Shown here: one piece after another, positions 52,285 through 60,995 of the stretch | Numbering within the stretch: position 1 is the stretch's first letter | Layout of the letters: each line of letters begins with the position of its first letter | NCBI RefSeq assembly: GCF_900115775.1 | Contig: NZ_FOXS01000001.1 | Location: forward strand, 930,001-994,000 | Length of the DNA stretch: 64,000 nt | Direction: 5' to 3' | Origin: Hymenobacter arizonensis | GTDB lineage: Bacteria; Bacteroidota; Bacteroidia; Cytophagales; Hymenobacteraceae | Program-made: the position numbers and the translations under genes | The notes under the pieces: generated by a model | Seen by the model: only the letters and a program-made list of their open reading frames with translations | Told to the model about the DNA's origin: nothing | Databases searched by the model: none

Positions 52285-54894
52285 ATGAATTCCGTACTTT
52301 TTGGCAACCACCGCCCGCTTCGTGCTTTGTGCCTTGTGGGTTTTTGGCTGCTCAGCCTCACGCTTCCTTTCGCAAGTCAGGCTCAAAGTGAGTCAGGCCC
52401 AACAAACGGCCCGCTGCTCACACCAGACCAATTTCTGGGCTACAAGCTGGGCTCCCGCTTCACCACGCACGCCGATATTTTGCGGTATGTAGACCACGTG
52501 GTGGCCCACACTCCTAGCCGCATGAAGCTGGTGCCCTACGGCAGCACCTACGAAAAGCGCCCGCTGGAAGTAGTGCAGGTAGCCAGCACCGAGAATTTCG
52601 GCCGCCTCGAAGACGTGCGCCACAACAACCTCAAGCTCGCCGGCCTGGAAGCCGGCTCCGGCCAACGCCAGCAACCCGCCGTGTGCTGGCTGAGCTACAA
52701 CGTGCACGGCGACGAAGCCGTGTCCTCCGAGGCTGTAATGCAAGTGCTCTACGACCTGTCTAACCCGCAAGACCAGCAGATGCAGGACTGGCTCAAGAAC
52801 ACCGTCGTCATCGTGGACCCCTGCGTGAACCCCGACGGCCGCGACCGCTACGCCAACTGGTACAACCGCGTGCACAACCAATCGACCAATGCTAATCCCG
52901 ATTCCTGGGAGCACCACCAGCCCTGGCCCGGTGGCCGCTACAACCACTACTATTTCGACCTGAACCGCGACTGGGCCTGGCAGACTCAGACCGAATCGAA
53001 GCAGCGCATTGTGCTCTACAACCAGTGGCTGCCCGCCGTGCACGCCGACTTCCACGAGATGGGGCCGAACAACACCTACTATTTCTCCCCCGCTGCTAAG
53101 CCCTTCCACGCCGACATTACGCCCTGGCAGCGCAAGTTTCAGGACATTCTGGGCGACTACAACAAGGTAGCTTTCGACAAGAACAACTGGCTGTACTTCA
53201 CCCGCGAGACCTACGACTTGTTTGCCCCCACCTACGGCGATACCTGGCCCACCTTTAACGGCGCCATCGGCATGACCTATGAGCAAGGCGGCGGCGGCCC
53301 CGCCGGCGTGGCTTATGCCCGCCAGGACGGCGATACGCTCACTCTGAGCCAGCGCATAGCCCACCACCATTCCGCCAGCCGCGCCACCATTCAGGCCACC
53401 GCCGAGCGCCACGACGACCTGCTACGCGAGTTCCAAGCGTACTTCACCAACGCCAAAACCAAGCCCCAGGGCGAATTCAAAACCTACGTCGTTTCGGCCG
53501 GCAACGACCCCGGCCAGCTGCGCAACTTTACGCAGTACCTCGACCGCCAGCAAATCAGCTACGGCTTCGCTGCCAAGCGCACCAAAACCCGCGGCTACAA
53601 CTACACTTCCGGCAAAACCGAAAGCGTCCAAATTGAGCCGCGCGACGTGGTGGTGAGCATGTACCAACCCAAATCCACGCTGGTGAAGGTGCTGTTTGAG
53701 CCCCGCCCGCAGCTGGAAGACTCCCTTACCTACGACATTACTTCATGGGCCTTGCCCTACGCTTTCGGCGTGAAAGCCTACGCCCTGGCCGGGCGCCTCG
53801 ACGCATCCGGCGCCACGCCCAACCCCGCCATGGTGCGCGGCAGCGCGGCCGCCCCCAATGAGCGCCCCTACGCCTACTTGGCCCGCTGGAACAGCCTGCA
53901 GGACGTGCGCTTCCTCAGCCGTTTGTTGCAGCAAAAAGTGAAAGTGCGCTACGCCAGCAAAGAATTTGAAGCCGAAGGGCAGAAATACGCCCCCGGCACC
54001 CTCGTCATCACCCGGACGGGAAACGAGGCCATGGGCCCGCTCTTTGACCAGCTGGTGCGCGCCCAGGCCGACTCCGCCGGCACGGTGGTAACGGCCGTAA
54101 AATCGGGCTTCTCCACATCGGGCCGCGACTTAGGCTCGGGCACGGTGCGCTTTGTGAAGCAGCCCAACGTGGCCGTGGTTGCCGGGCCGGGTGTCGATGC
54201 CACGGCCTTCGGGGAAGTGTGGCATTTCTTCGAGCAGCAGCTCGGCTACCCCATCACCGTGCTCGGCAGCGACTACCTCAGCCGCGTGGCTATGCAGAAA
54301 TACGACGTCCTGATTCTGCCCAATGGCAACTATGCCGACATCTACCCCGACAAGGCCCTGGAAAGCTTGAAGTCCTGGGTGCGTGACGGCGGCAAGCTCA
54401 TCGCCCTGGAAGGCGCCGCCAAATTCCTCTCCACCAAAAAAGACTTCCTCCTCAAAGCCAAAGCAGTTGACTCCGTTGCCATCAAAAAAGAGGCTAAGGC
54501 CAACCCATATAAATTGCTCCGCCGCTACGGCGATACCGACCGCGAAGAAGCCGGCGAGGCCGTGCAAGGCAGCGTCTACCGCGTGCAGCTCGACAACACG
54601 CACCCGCTGGCCTTCGGCTACGGCGACACCTACTTCGCCCTAGTTCGCACCCCGCTGAACTACCGCTTCATGGAAAAGGGCGGTTGGAATGTCGGCGTCA
54701 TCAAAAAAGACAGCTATTCGGCCGGCTTCATCGGCGCCAAGGCCCGTAAGGAGCTGAACGATACCTTCGTAGTAGGCACTCAGGAGTTCGGCCGCGGCGA
54801 GATTGTGTACCTCGGCGACAACCCGCTATTCCGCGCCTTCTGGCAAGGCGGCAAGCTGTTGTTCGGCAATGCTGTTTTTCTGGTGGGCCAGTAG
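52285..54894 (+). CDS. M14 family zinc carboxypeptidase, secreted
   Basis: An 869-residue exported metallopeptidase. A signal peptide (about 1-34, ending SQAQ) precedes the catalytic domain (about 45-370). Zinc ligands are visible in NVHGDEAVSSE (H and E) and in AVHADFHEMGP (second His); the substrate-binding Arg is in NPDGRDRYANWYNR, and a catalytic-Glu candidate is in MTYEQGGGG. About 450 further residues follow, including a Rossmann-like part (DVLILPNGNYADIYPDK, WVRDGGKLIALEG) similar to a glutamine-amidotransferase-like fold. This two-part layout occurs in Bacteroidota M14 proteins. It is likely periplasmic or surface-exposed. The ATG at 52285 is chosen because the signal peptide starts there. 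Confidence 0.9.
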   Translation: MNSVLFGNHRPLRALCLVGFWLLSLTLPFASQAQSESGPTNGPLLTPDQFLGYKLGSRFTTHADILRYVDHVVAHTPSRMKLVPYGSTYEKRPLEVVQVASTENFGRLEDVRHNNLKLAGLEAGSGQRQQPAVCWLSYNVHGDEAVSSEAVMQVLYDLSNPQDQQMQDWLKNTVVIVDPCVNPDGRDRYANWYNRVHNQSTNANPDSWEHHQPWPGGRYNHYYFDLNRDWAWQTQTESKQRIVLYNQWLPAVHADFHEMGPNNTYYFSPAAKPFHADITPWQRKFQDILGDYNKVAFDKNNWLYFTRETYDLFAPTYGDTWPTFNGAIGMTYEQGGGGPAGVAYARQDGDTLTLSQRIAHHHSASRATIQATAERHDDLLREFQAYFTNAKTKPQGEFKTYVVSAGNDPGQLRNFTQYLDRQQISYGFAAKRTKTRGYNYTSGKTESVQIEPRDVVVSMYQPKSTLVKVLFEPRPQLEDSLTYDITSWALPYAFGVKAYALAGRLDASGATPNPAMVRGSAAAPNERPYAYLARWNSLQDVRFLSRLLQQKVKVRYASKEFEAEGQKYAPGTLVITRTGNEAMGPLFDQLVRAQADSAGTVVTAVKSGFSTSGRDLGSGTVRFVKQPNVAVVAGPGVDATAFGEVWHFFEQQLGYPITVLGSDYLSRVAMQKYDVLILPNGNYADIYPDKALESLKSWVRDGGKLIALEGAAKFLSTKKDFLLKAKAVDSVAIKKEAKANPYKLLRRYGDTDREEAGEAVQGSVYRVQLDNTHPLAFGYGDTYFALVRTPLNYRFMEKGGWNVGVIKKDSYSAGFIGAKARKELNDTFVVGTQEFGRGEIVYLGDNPLFRAFWQGGKLLFGNAVFLVGQ

Positions 54895-54913
54895 TCAAGC
54901 TGAACCACCACTC

Positions 54914-55000
54914 CTGTCATGCTGAGCCGGCGAAGTATCCTATCACGTTTGGACGAATCGTCGTGGCATAGTAGGTTGCTTCACTAGCTCAGCACGACAG
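54914..55000. repeat. Dispersed hairpin repeat, copy 2 (imperfect)
   Basis: Arms 54914-54940 and 54974-55000 pair with several mismatches. The outer ends read CTGTCATGCTGAGC and GCTCAGCACGACAG. It is related to copy 1 at 9584-9681 and lies just after the M14 peptidase gene. Confidence 0.75.
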
Positions 55001-55112
55001 CAGCAGTGGTTGGCGGGTTAAGAAAACACGTTTGACTGCACCGAACGCAATTTCACCGTGCTCAGCATATCGAATCAAGCTCTAATGAGCTGTTTAGAAT
55101 TTGTAAAAAAGC

Positions 55113-55147
55113 AGAAAGCCTCGCCAAAATAATGGCGAGGCTTTTCT
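55113..55147 (-). terminator. Terminator after the YjbR gene
   Basis: A 13-bp stem AGAAAGCCTCGCC / GGCGAGGCTTTTCT (one wobble) with an 8-base loop, 26 bases past the YjbR stop and followed on the minus strand by T-rich sequence. Confidence 0.8.
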
Positions 55148-55173
55148 TTCTATCAAACAGAAGCTACTGACAG

Positions 55174-55518
55174 CTAGAGCATCACTCGCACCGCCTTTGG
55201 CAGCGACGCTAGCACCAACTCATAGGAGTGGTCTATCAACTCGCGAAGCTGGCCTACCGGAGCGCCGGTTCCGATGAGCACCGTGTTCCAGTGCTTCTTG
55301 TTCATGTGGTAGCCGGGCAGCACGTAGTCGTGGGCTTCGCGCAACTCAACGGCGCGCTCGGGGTCACACTTTAGGTTAATGCTGCCGAAGGTATCGATGT
55401 CGGTGAGGGCGAAAATCTTACCCCCCACCTTAAAAACGAGCGTTTCGGGACCAAAGGGAGTCTCCTCCGTCACGCCAGGCTTGGCCATGCAATAGTCCCG
55501 AAAATCCTCAATATTCAT
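55174..55518 (-). CDS. MmcQ/YjbR family protein
   Basis: A 114-residue protein of the MmcQ/YjbR family with a CyaY-like fold. Segments CMAKPGVTEETPFGPETLVFKV, FALTDIDTFGSINLKCDPE, REAHDYVLPGYHMNKKHWNTV and LIDHSYELV cover the family motifs (the first exceeds the usual spacing by little). Some members are described as DNA-binding, but the function is not settled. I start at ATG 55518, 8 bases after the stop of the DUF6728-like gene, so the two are co-transcribed. A terminator follows. Confidence 0.88.
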   Translation of the reverse strand: MNIEDFRDYCMAKPGVTEETPFGPETLVFKVGGKIFALTDIDTFGSINLKCDPERAVELREAHDYVLPGYHMNKKHWNTVLIGTGAPVGQLRELIDHSYELVLASLPKAVRVML

Positions 55519-55526
55519 CTCAGCAA

Positions 55527-55700
55527 TTAGAATACGTAACGTACCAACATTACCATCAAGCACACCAGGAACATCGCCAAGCTAAGCTTATTGATGAAGT
55601 GCATGGTCTTCATGTTGAAGTTGGTCTTGCGGTTAGGGTCCTTGCCGCGGAAGTAATAACCGAGGACCGGACCGAAGTTAAAAAGGTTTTTACCGTTCAT
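55527..55700 (-). CDS. DUF6728-like 57-residue membrane protein
   Basis: A gene of 57 codons beginning at ATG 55700 and ending with TAA at 55527-55529. The protein starts NGKNLFNFGPVLGYYFRG, has a basic middle (KDPNRKTNFNMKTMHFIN) and one C-terminal membrane helix (LAMFLVCLMVMLVRYVF). It resembles the small DUF6728 proteins of Cytophagales as I remember them; the role is unknown. Its stop is 8 bases before the YjbR start, which supports a two-gene operon and the reality of this short gene. Confidence 0.75.
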   Translation of the reverse strand: MNGKNLFNFGPVLGYYFRGKDPNRKTNFNMKTMHFINKLSLAMFLVCLMVMLVRYVF

Positions 55701-55927
55701 GGCGGGTGGTGTTTTGGTTCAGTAAAGTAACAAAGTGCAGGCTAGAATGATTTGCTTTTGCCAAGAATTTTCGCATTCATTTTCACTGAAATGCATCTGC
55801 AAAATCATTATTCAACTTCTTGATTTTAAGCTCATCTGGCCTGTAAGTCAAGTTCAATTCAACCTTGTAACACGCATGATGAAAAGCCGGAAAAAGACCT
55901 CAGCAGCTTGGCTTTTCAGCGCTTCTC

Positions 55928-56656
55928 CTACATCACCCGTCGCTCTCTCCATTGTATTTCCTCGGGCAGCTCTACCGATGCAAATTCCAGGTGCACCACG
56001 CGCCGGGGCCGGTGGCTGGTGCTTCGATTTGAAGCGTGCAGCAGCAGTGGCCGCATGAGCATGGCCCCGCCAGCCGGCACTGCACAGGCTACCGCCGTGG
56101 GTGTTAGCCCAGGCAAGGCGGCTGGCAGCAACACTCCGTGCTGGTGGGAGCCAGCCACAACTTTAAGGGCCCCGTTGCTGGCGTCACAATCGTCGAGGTG
56201 AATCCGGATGGTGCACACATTCTGGAGCACTGCCACGGGCGGCTGCACCGATACCCCTTCCGGCTTGCTGGTCCAGGGGCCAAATCCCTGGGCATCGGCC
56301 CGCCGGTCCACGTTTATCATGAGGTCCTGGTGCCAGGCCACCAGCCAGTTCGACAGCGCCGGCTTATCGAAGTAGATGGACTTGACGAGGTGGCAGCCAT
56401 CTGGAAAAAGCTGCCCTAGCAGCGTTCGGAGGGCTGCCGTATCGAGTAGCGGCCACAAGTCCGGCACCTCGCCCACCACGTTCCGAATGGCAAACAACTC
56501 CTGGCTGCGCCGAAAATTAGGCCCACTGCCCGACGCAGTTTCGATACAGCGAAGCAAGGCCGCCACTTCAGTTGGCTCATAGAGGCCGGCCACGATGGCA
56601 AAGCCATCGGCCTCAAGCTGGCTCACTAGTTCGGGTTGGGTAGTGCTTACTTTCAT
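55928..56656 (-). CDS. Phytanoyl-CoA dioxygenase (PhyH) family oxygenase
   Basis: A 242-residue Fe(II)/2-oxoglutarate oxygenase-type protein. The metal triad is visible as H and D in VAWHQDLMINVD and the later His in LMRPLLLHASNRST, with the 2OG-binding Arg shortly after (RPRRVVHLEF). DCDASNGALKVVAGSHQHG is the family signature strand and loop. Substrates in this family range from phytanoyl-CoA to small metabolites; none can be named here. It is the first gene on its strand after a spacer containing a dispersed hairpin. Confidence 0.85.
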   Translation of the reverse strand: MKVSTTQPELVSQLEADGFAIVAGLYEPTEVAALLRCIETASGSGPNFRRSQELFAIRNVVGEVPDLWPLLDTAALRTLLGQLFPDGCHLVKSIYFDKPALSNWLVAWHQDLMINVDRRADAQGFGPWTSKPEGVSVQPPVAVLQNVCTIRIHLDDCDASNGALKVVAGSHQHGVLLPAALPGLTPTAVACAVPAGGAMLMRPLLLHASNRSTSHRPRRVVHLEFASVELPEEIQWRERRVM

Positions 56657-56708
56657 GAGCCGGCAAAGCTAAGAGCTTGTTTGAAATTCGCTTAGTTCAC
56701 AAATAGCA

Positions 56709-56794
56709 CGTCATGCTGAGCTTATCGAAGCATCTCTACCGCTTCGTTGAATTACGCTAACGAAGCGGTAGAGATGTTTCGGCTGCGCGGACGC
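56709..56794. repeat. Dispersed hairpin repeat, copy 3
   Basis: The inner arms 56731-56748 and 56759-56776 (CATCTCTACCGCTTCGTT and complement) are perfect over 18 bp. The left outer part reads GTCATGCTGAGCTTATCG as in copy 1, while the right outer part has diverged. Located between the PhyH and NTF2-like genes. Confidence 0.8.
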
Positions 56795-56913
56795 CAGATA
56801 AGCATGGCGTTTTTCCGAATTTCCAAATATGCAGCACTAAGGCGAGCAGCCATTCCAGCGCCGGCGCAACTTTTGGCCCAGGCTATTGCCCTTAGCCCAT
56901 ACCATTCACTGTT

Positions 56914-57384
56914 ATGATAAAAACCATTACTCCACTGCTTTGCTGCCTGCTGATTGGCGCCAGCCTCGCCGCCCACGCGCAAAGCGCTTCCCCTGAAACC
57001 GCCGAGGTTCAGAAAACCATCAATGCTTTCTTCGATGGCATGCGCCGCGGCGACAGCACCATGGTGCGCCGTACCTTGGCACCGGCCGCGGTATTTCACT
57101 CCATCGGCAGCAAAGCCGGCCAAGCTCCTGCCCTCCAAATTGAGAACATCAATGGTTTCCTAAAAGCGGTGGGCACGCCTCACCCCAAAGTGTGGGACGA
57201 GCGCATCACCTTCGACAAAGTCTTGATTGACGCCTACCTGGCCAGCGTCTGGACGCCCTACGAGTTCTACAATGGCGACACCTTCAGTCACTGCGGCTAC
57301 AACTCGTTTCAACTGGTGAAGCTGGCCGATGGCTGGAAAATTGCGCACATCATCGACACGCGCCGCAAGGAGAAGTGTAAGTGA
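56914..57384 (+). CDS. NTF2-like (SnoaL/lumazine-binding type) exported protein
   Basis: A 156-residue protein with a signal peptide (1-23, ending AAHAQ) and one NTF2-like cone fold: AEVQKTINAFFDGMRRGD, RRTLAPAAVFHSIG, FLKAVGTPHPKVWDER, ASVWTPYEFYNGDTFSHCG and LVKLADGWKIAHIIDTRR. Such domains bind or turn over small ligands, and some are part of secreted enzymes. It carries three cysteines in the mature part, including one at the C-terminus. It has no obvious partner. Confidence 0.85.
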   Translation: MIKTITPLLCCLLIGASLAAHAQSASPETAEVQKTINAFFDGMRRGDSTMVRRTLAPAAVFHSIGSKAGQAPALQIENINGFLKAVGTPHPKVWDERITFDKVLIDAYLASVWTPYEFYNGDTFSHCGYNSFQLVKLADGWKIAHIIDTRRKEKCK

Positions 57385-57465
57385 TGCTTCTCCGGATGAG
57401 GTTCAAATTTCAGCTTCGAATATGAAGGAAGCAGCGCGCCGGTTTTGCTTGTGATAATGGCTTTG

Positions 57466-58512
57466 CTAACGCCAGCCCAGCACGCTTGCGCCACCAAAAA
57501 CAGGCCCTTTCATCAGGCTCCAAAGCCGGTCTTGGAATGGGTCTTCGATGCTGGCATCGTCCAGCGTTCGGAGTTGCTCGGCGCTAAGCTGCACATCAAG
57601 CGAGCCGAGGTTGTCGTGCAGTTGCTCGAGCTGGCTGGCTCCCACAATAGGCGAAGTGATGCTAGGCTGCGCCGACACCCAGGCCAGGGCCACTTGCGCC
57701 AGCGGCCGCCCCAGCTGTGCCGCCACCACGCGCAGGGCGTCCAGAATCTGCCAGTTTTTCTCAGTGAATTTCCGGTTGCCAAACGGATTGGGGCCCGTAA
57801 GCCGGCCCGCACCGCTGGCCGCGCCTTCCCCTGCTCTCTCGTATTTTCCAGCCAGAAAACCCGCCGCCAGGGGGCTCCAAGGCGTAATTCCCAGCCCCAA
57901 ATCCTGGGCAGCGGGCACGTATTCGCTTTCGATACGGCGCGCCACCAGCGAGTATTCGAGCTGCATGGCAATAGGGCCGGGTACGGCGTGGGCCTGGGCC
58001 AGGGCGGCGGCTTTGGTCACGTACCAGGCCGGCATGTCGGAGAAGCCGAAGTAACGGATTTTGCCCGCCCGCACGAGGTCGCCGAGCGTTTGCAGGACCT
58101 CTTCCACGGGGGTCACCGTATCCCAAACGTGCAGCCAATACAGGTCGATGTAGTCCGTTTTGAGCCGGCGCAACGAGCCTTCCAGCGCCTGATATATGTG
58201 CTTGCGCCCGTTGCCTCCAGCGTGGGGGCTGCCCGGCTGGGCACAAAAGCCAAACTTGGTGGCCAGCACCAGGGTATCGCGCAGGCGCTGCTCGGCCATG
58301 TAGTGCCCGACCAACTCTTCACTACGCCCGCCCGCATACACATCGGCCGTGTCAATGAAGTTGCCGCCTGCCTCCACATAAGCATTGAAAATGGCTTTCG
58401 ACACTGTATCGGGCGAGCCCCAACGCGGCGTGCCAAACGTCATGGTGCCCAGGCTGAGCGGACTGACAATGAGACCGGAGCGGCCCAGGGTGCGGTATGA
58501 TGTAAGGTTCAT
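57466..58512 (-). CDS. Aldo/keto reductase
   Basis: A 348-residue NADPH-dependent reductase with the TIM-barrel AKR fold. The catalytic tetrad is visible: D54 and Y59 in FIDTADVYAGG, the Lys in VLATKFGF and the His in DLYWLHVWD. The cofactor segment GITPWSPLAAGFLAGKY and the C-terminal SPIVGASQLEQLHDNL fit the AKR families of unknown substrate. An AraC regulator and a second AKR gene follow upstream on the same strand. Confidence 0.9.
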   Translation of the reverse strand: MNLTSYRTLGRSGLIVSPLSLGTMTFGTPRWGSPDTVSKAIFNAYVEAGGNFIDTADVYAGGRSEELVGHYMAEQRLRDTLVLATKFGFCAQPGSPHAGGNGRKHIYQALEGSLRRLKTDYIDLYWLHVWDTVTPVEEVLQTLGDLVRAGKIRYFGFSDMPAWYVTKAAALAQAHAVPGPIAMQLEYSLVARRIESEYVPAAQDLGLGITPWSPLAAGFLAGKYERAGEGAASGAGRLTGPNPFGNRKFTEKNWQILDALRVVAAQLGRPLAQVALAWVSAQPSITSPIVGASQLEQLHDNLGSLDVQLSAEQLRTLDDASIEDPFQDRLWSLMKGPVFGGASVLGWR

Positions 58513-58733
58513 AAGAAGGGGTTAGTAAAGCTGAAAGGCTGGAATGAAATGCGGAGGCAGTAGCAACTCACGCGACGGGACCACTTGGTCCAATCCCTCG
58601 GGTTGCCTGCAGCATGTGTTGGTACAGGTGGCATCTTAAGTCGCGCACAGCGGCGAACACTGAGGATTGCCACAGCGGTAGAGCTGACACTCCTGGTCAC
58701 ACCATAGGTCTTCCAAACTGCTGTAAATGCCAC

Positions 58734-59666
58734 TCAATGGGCTGAAAATCGGAATGCAGCCGGGCTCAGGCCGGTCTTGCTTTTGAAAAGACGGCTGAAA
58801 TATTGCGGGTACTCAAACCCGAGTTGAAAGGCCGTTTCGTTGATAGCAAGCGAGGTACTGAGCAGCAAATGCTTGGCTTTCTCAATAAGGGCGTGATGGA
58901 TGTGCTGCTGGCTGGTTTGGCCGGTAAGGCTGCGCAGCATGTCGCTGAGGTAGGCGGGCGACACGTGCAAGGCATCGGCGAAGTACTGCACTGTGGGCAG
59001 GGGTAGTTGCCCTTCCTGGGCAAAATAGCCCCGTAGTATTAATTCAAAACGGGCCAGCAGGTCGTGCTCGGCCACGCGCCGGGTAAGGAACTGGCGGTGA
59101 TAGAAACGGTTGGCGTAGTTGAGCAGCACCTCCAGCTGCGAAACCAGCACGTCTTGGCTGAAGGCGTCGATGGGCCGCTCAGCCTCGGTGCGCAGGCCGT
59201 GAAGCAAGGCGTCGAGCAGGCTTTCCTCCTGGGCCGAGAGGTGCAGGGCTTCGTGCACTTCGTAGGCGAAGAAACCGTAGTTGGCTATTTTTTTACCCAA
59301 CGGGTAGCGAAGCAGCAGGTCGGGGTGAAACACCAGCATCCAGCCACTAACCTGCGAGGTGTCCAGCGAGGCATCGACTTGAAACACCTGGCCAGGAGCC
59401 GAAAAGCCCAACACGCCCTCGCGGAAGTCGTAGGACTGGTGCCCGTAGTAGAGCGGGCCGTTGAGGTTGCGCTTGAGAAAAATGGTGTAGAGCTGGGGCA
59501 CCACCGGGTCCAGCAGTTCCGGCAAATCCTTGCCCTGTGCTTGCTCACGGGCCTTGGTCAGGTCGATGAGCGTGAGCAGCGGGTGAGTAGGCGCGGGCAG
59601 GCCATAGAACCGGGTATAGTCGGTTACGGTTGGTAGCACGCGAAAATCTTTGGCAGGGTGCTTCAT
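58734..59666 (-). CDS. AraC-family transcriptional regulator
   Basis: A 310-residue regulator. The N-terminal part (about 1-180) is a cupin-like ligand domain without a well-marked metal site. The C-terminal part (about 205-305) carries the two AraC helix-turn-helix motifs: YFADALHVSPAYLSDMLRS and ETAFQLGFEYPQYFSRLFK, with SRLFKSKTGLSPAAFR at the end. I start at ATG 59666 (KHPAKDFRVLP), because the 15 codons before it lack similarity. It lies between two AKR genes on the same strand and may regulate one or both. Confidence 0.88.
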   Translation of the reverse strand: MKHPAKDFRVLPTVTDYTRFYGLPAPTHPLLTLIDLTKAREQAQGKDLPELLDPVVPQLYTIFLKRNLNGPLYYGHQSYDFREGVLGFSAPGQVFQVDASLDTSQVSGWMLVFHPDLLLRYPLGKKIANYGFFAYEVHEALHLSAQEESLLDALLHGLRTEAERPIDAFSQDVLVSQLEVLLNYANRFYHRQFLTRRVAEHDLLARFELILRGYFAQEGQLPLPTVQYFADALHVSPAYLSDMLRSLTGQTSQQHIHHALIEKAKHLLLSTSLAINETAFQLGFEYPQYFSRLFKSKTGLSPAAFRFSAH

Positions 59667-59743
59667 AGGGAAACCGATTGACGAAGAAGGCGTGCGGCAG
59701 CCAGCCGGCATTTAGGCCGGCATTAAGGCCGACCTTGCCAGTT

Positions 59744-60742
59744 TTACATACCGACCGGATAGGCGGCACCCGCCACGCTGCCCACAGGCAAAATAGCTTC
59801 TAATTCAGCCAACTCGGCTGGGGTTAGCGTCAGGCTGGCAGCGGCTACATTGGCCTCAAGATAATTGCGGCGCTTGGTGCCAGGGATTGCCACCACGCCC
59901 TGGGCCAATACCCAGGCCAAGGCCAACTGCGCGGCAGTCACGCCCTTGGCCTCGGCCAAAATCCTTAGCTGCTCTACCAGCTCCAGATTTTTGTAGAAGT
60001 TTTCGCCTTGGTAGCGGGGGAACATACGCCGCGAATCGGTGGATTCGAAGTCATCGGGTGACTTAATCTCGCCCGACAAAAAGCCTCGCCCAAGGGGCGA
60101 ATAGCCCACAAAGCCAATGCCCAACTCGCGGGTGGCGGCCAGCACCCCGTTTTCCTCCACGCCCCGGTCGAAGAGGGAATATTCGGTTTGTAAAGCCGTG
60201 ATGGGGTGCACCGCGTGGGCCCGACGCAGGATGTCCACCGGCACCTCGCTCAGGCCTAGATAGCGCACTTTGCCTTCTTCCACCAGCCGACTCATGGCGC
60301 CCACTGTGTCCTCAATCGGGGTGCTAGGGTCGAGGCGGTGCAGGTAGTAGAGGTCAACATAGTCGGTGCCGAGGTTGCGCAATGAGCGTTCGATGGCTTT
60401 GCGCACGTACTCAGGACGGCCGTTGTAAGCGTAGTTCCAAGTGGGCGCTTCGGAGTCGTCCAGTTCGAAGCCGAACTTGGTGGCGATGGTAAATTGATTG
60501 CGCTTGCCAGCAATGGCCCGGCCTACCAGTTGCTCATTATGCAGAGGGCCATACACGTCGGCCGTATCGAGCAGGGTCACGCCCAGTTCCAGGGCGCGAT
60601 GGATGGTGGCAATGCTTTCGGTGTCGTCGGTGGCTCCGTAAATGGTGCCGCCGGTGAAGCCCGACATGCCCATGCACCCTAGGCCCTCGGCCGATACTTC
60701 CAGGCCTTGGCTACCCAGGGCTATTCGTTTAATAGTACTCAT
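59744..60742 (-). CDS. Aldo/keto reductase
   Basis: A 332-residue reductase of the AKR superfamily, YakC/AKR13-like. The tetrad residues are D59 and Y64 in [14 protein letters not shown], the Lys in TIATKFGF and the His in [25 protein letters not shown] and [14 protein letters not shown] segments mark cofactor binding, the latter typical of AKR13. It ends 77 bases before the AraC gene's ATG, so the pair may be co-transcribed. Confidence 0.9.
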   Translation of the reverse strand: MSTIKRIALGSQGLEVSAEGLGCMGMSGFTGGTIYGATDDTESIATIHRALELGVTLLDTADVYGPLHNEQLVGRAIAGKRNQFTIATKFGFELDDSEAPTWNYAYNGRPEYVRKAIERSLRNLGTDYVDLYYLHRLDPSTPIEDTVGAMSRLVEEGKVRYLGLSEVPVDILRRAHAVHPITALQTEYSLFDRGVEENGVLAATRELGIGFVGYSPLGRGFLSGEIKSPDDFESTDSRRMFPRYQGENFYKNLELVEQLRILAEAKGVTAAQLALAWVLAQGVVAIPGTKRRNYLEANVAAASLTLTPAELAELEAILPVGSVAGAAYPVGM

Positions 60743-60839
60743 TGTGTGGTGTGATTAGCAAATGGTATGTGCTTTTGAACACCACAAAGCTCCGGCAACA
60801 CGTCAGGCGTGGACCTATACAAAACCCGGCTTTTCGAAC

Positions 60840-60880
60840 ACAAAACCGGGCCCGCCTTAAGTAGGCGGGCCCGGTTTTGT
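60840..60880 (-). terminator. Terminator downstream of ispG
   Basis: A perfect 17-bp stem ACAAAACCGGGCCCGCC and its complement with a 7-base loop, 116 bases past the ispG stop. Confidence 0.85.
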
Positions 60881-60995
60881 TTCCATACGAATTAACGGTG
60901 AGCTTACTCCAGCCTAAACCGCCCCGTCAAAATTGAGAAGCGCATTAACTGCAGAGCCCTCTCATTCCCAACCGCAACCAACATCCAGTTTGGGC

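Noticed and set aside
55735..56058. 107-codon plus-strand open frame
   Set aside because: Half of it is antisense to the PhyH gene and the remainder lies in AT-rich spacer with no family resemblance.
57445..58500. 351-codon open frame on the plus strand
   Set aside because: Antisense to an aldo/keto reductase with an intact catalytic tetrad.
58513..58733. 74-codon open frame between an AKR gene and the AraC gene
   Set aside because: No homology, poor codon pattern and no promoter or start context.
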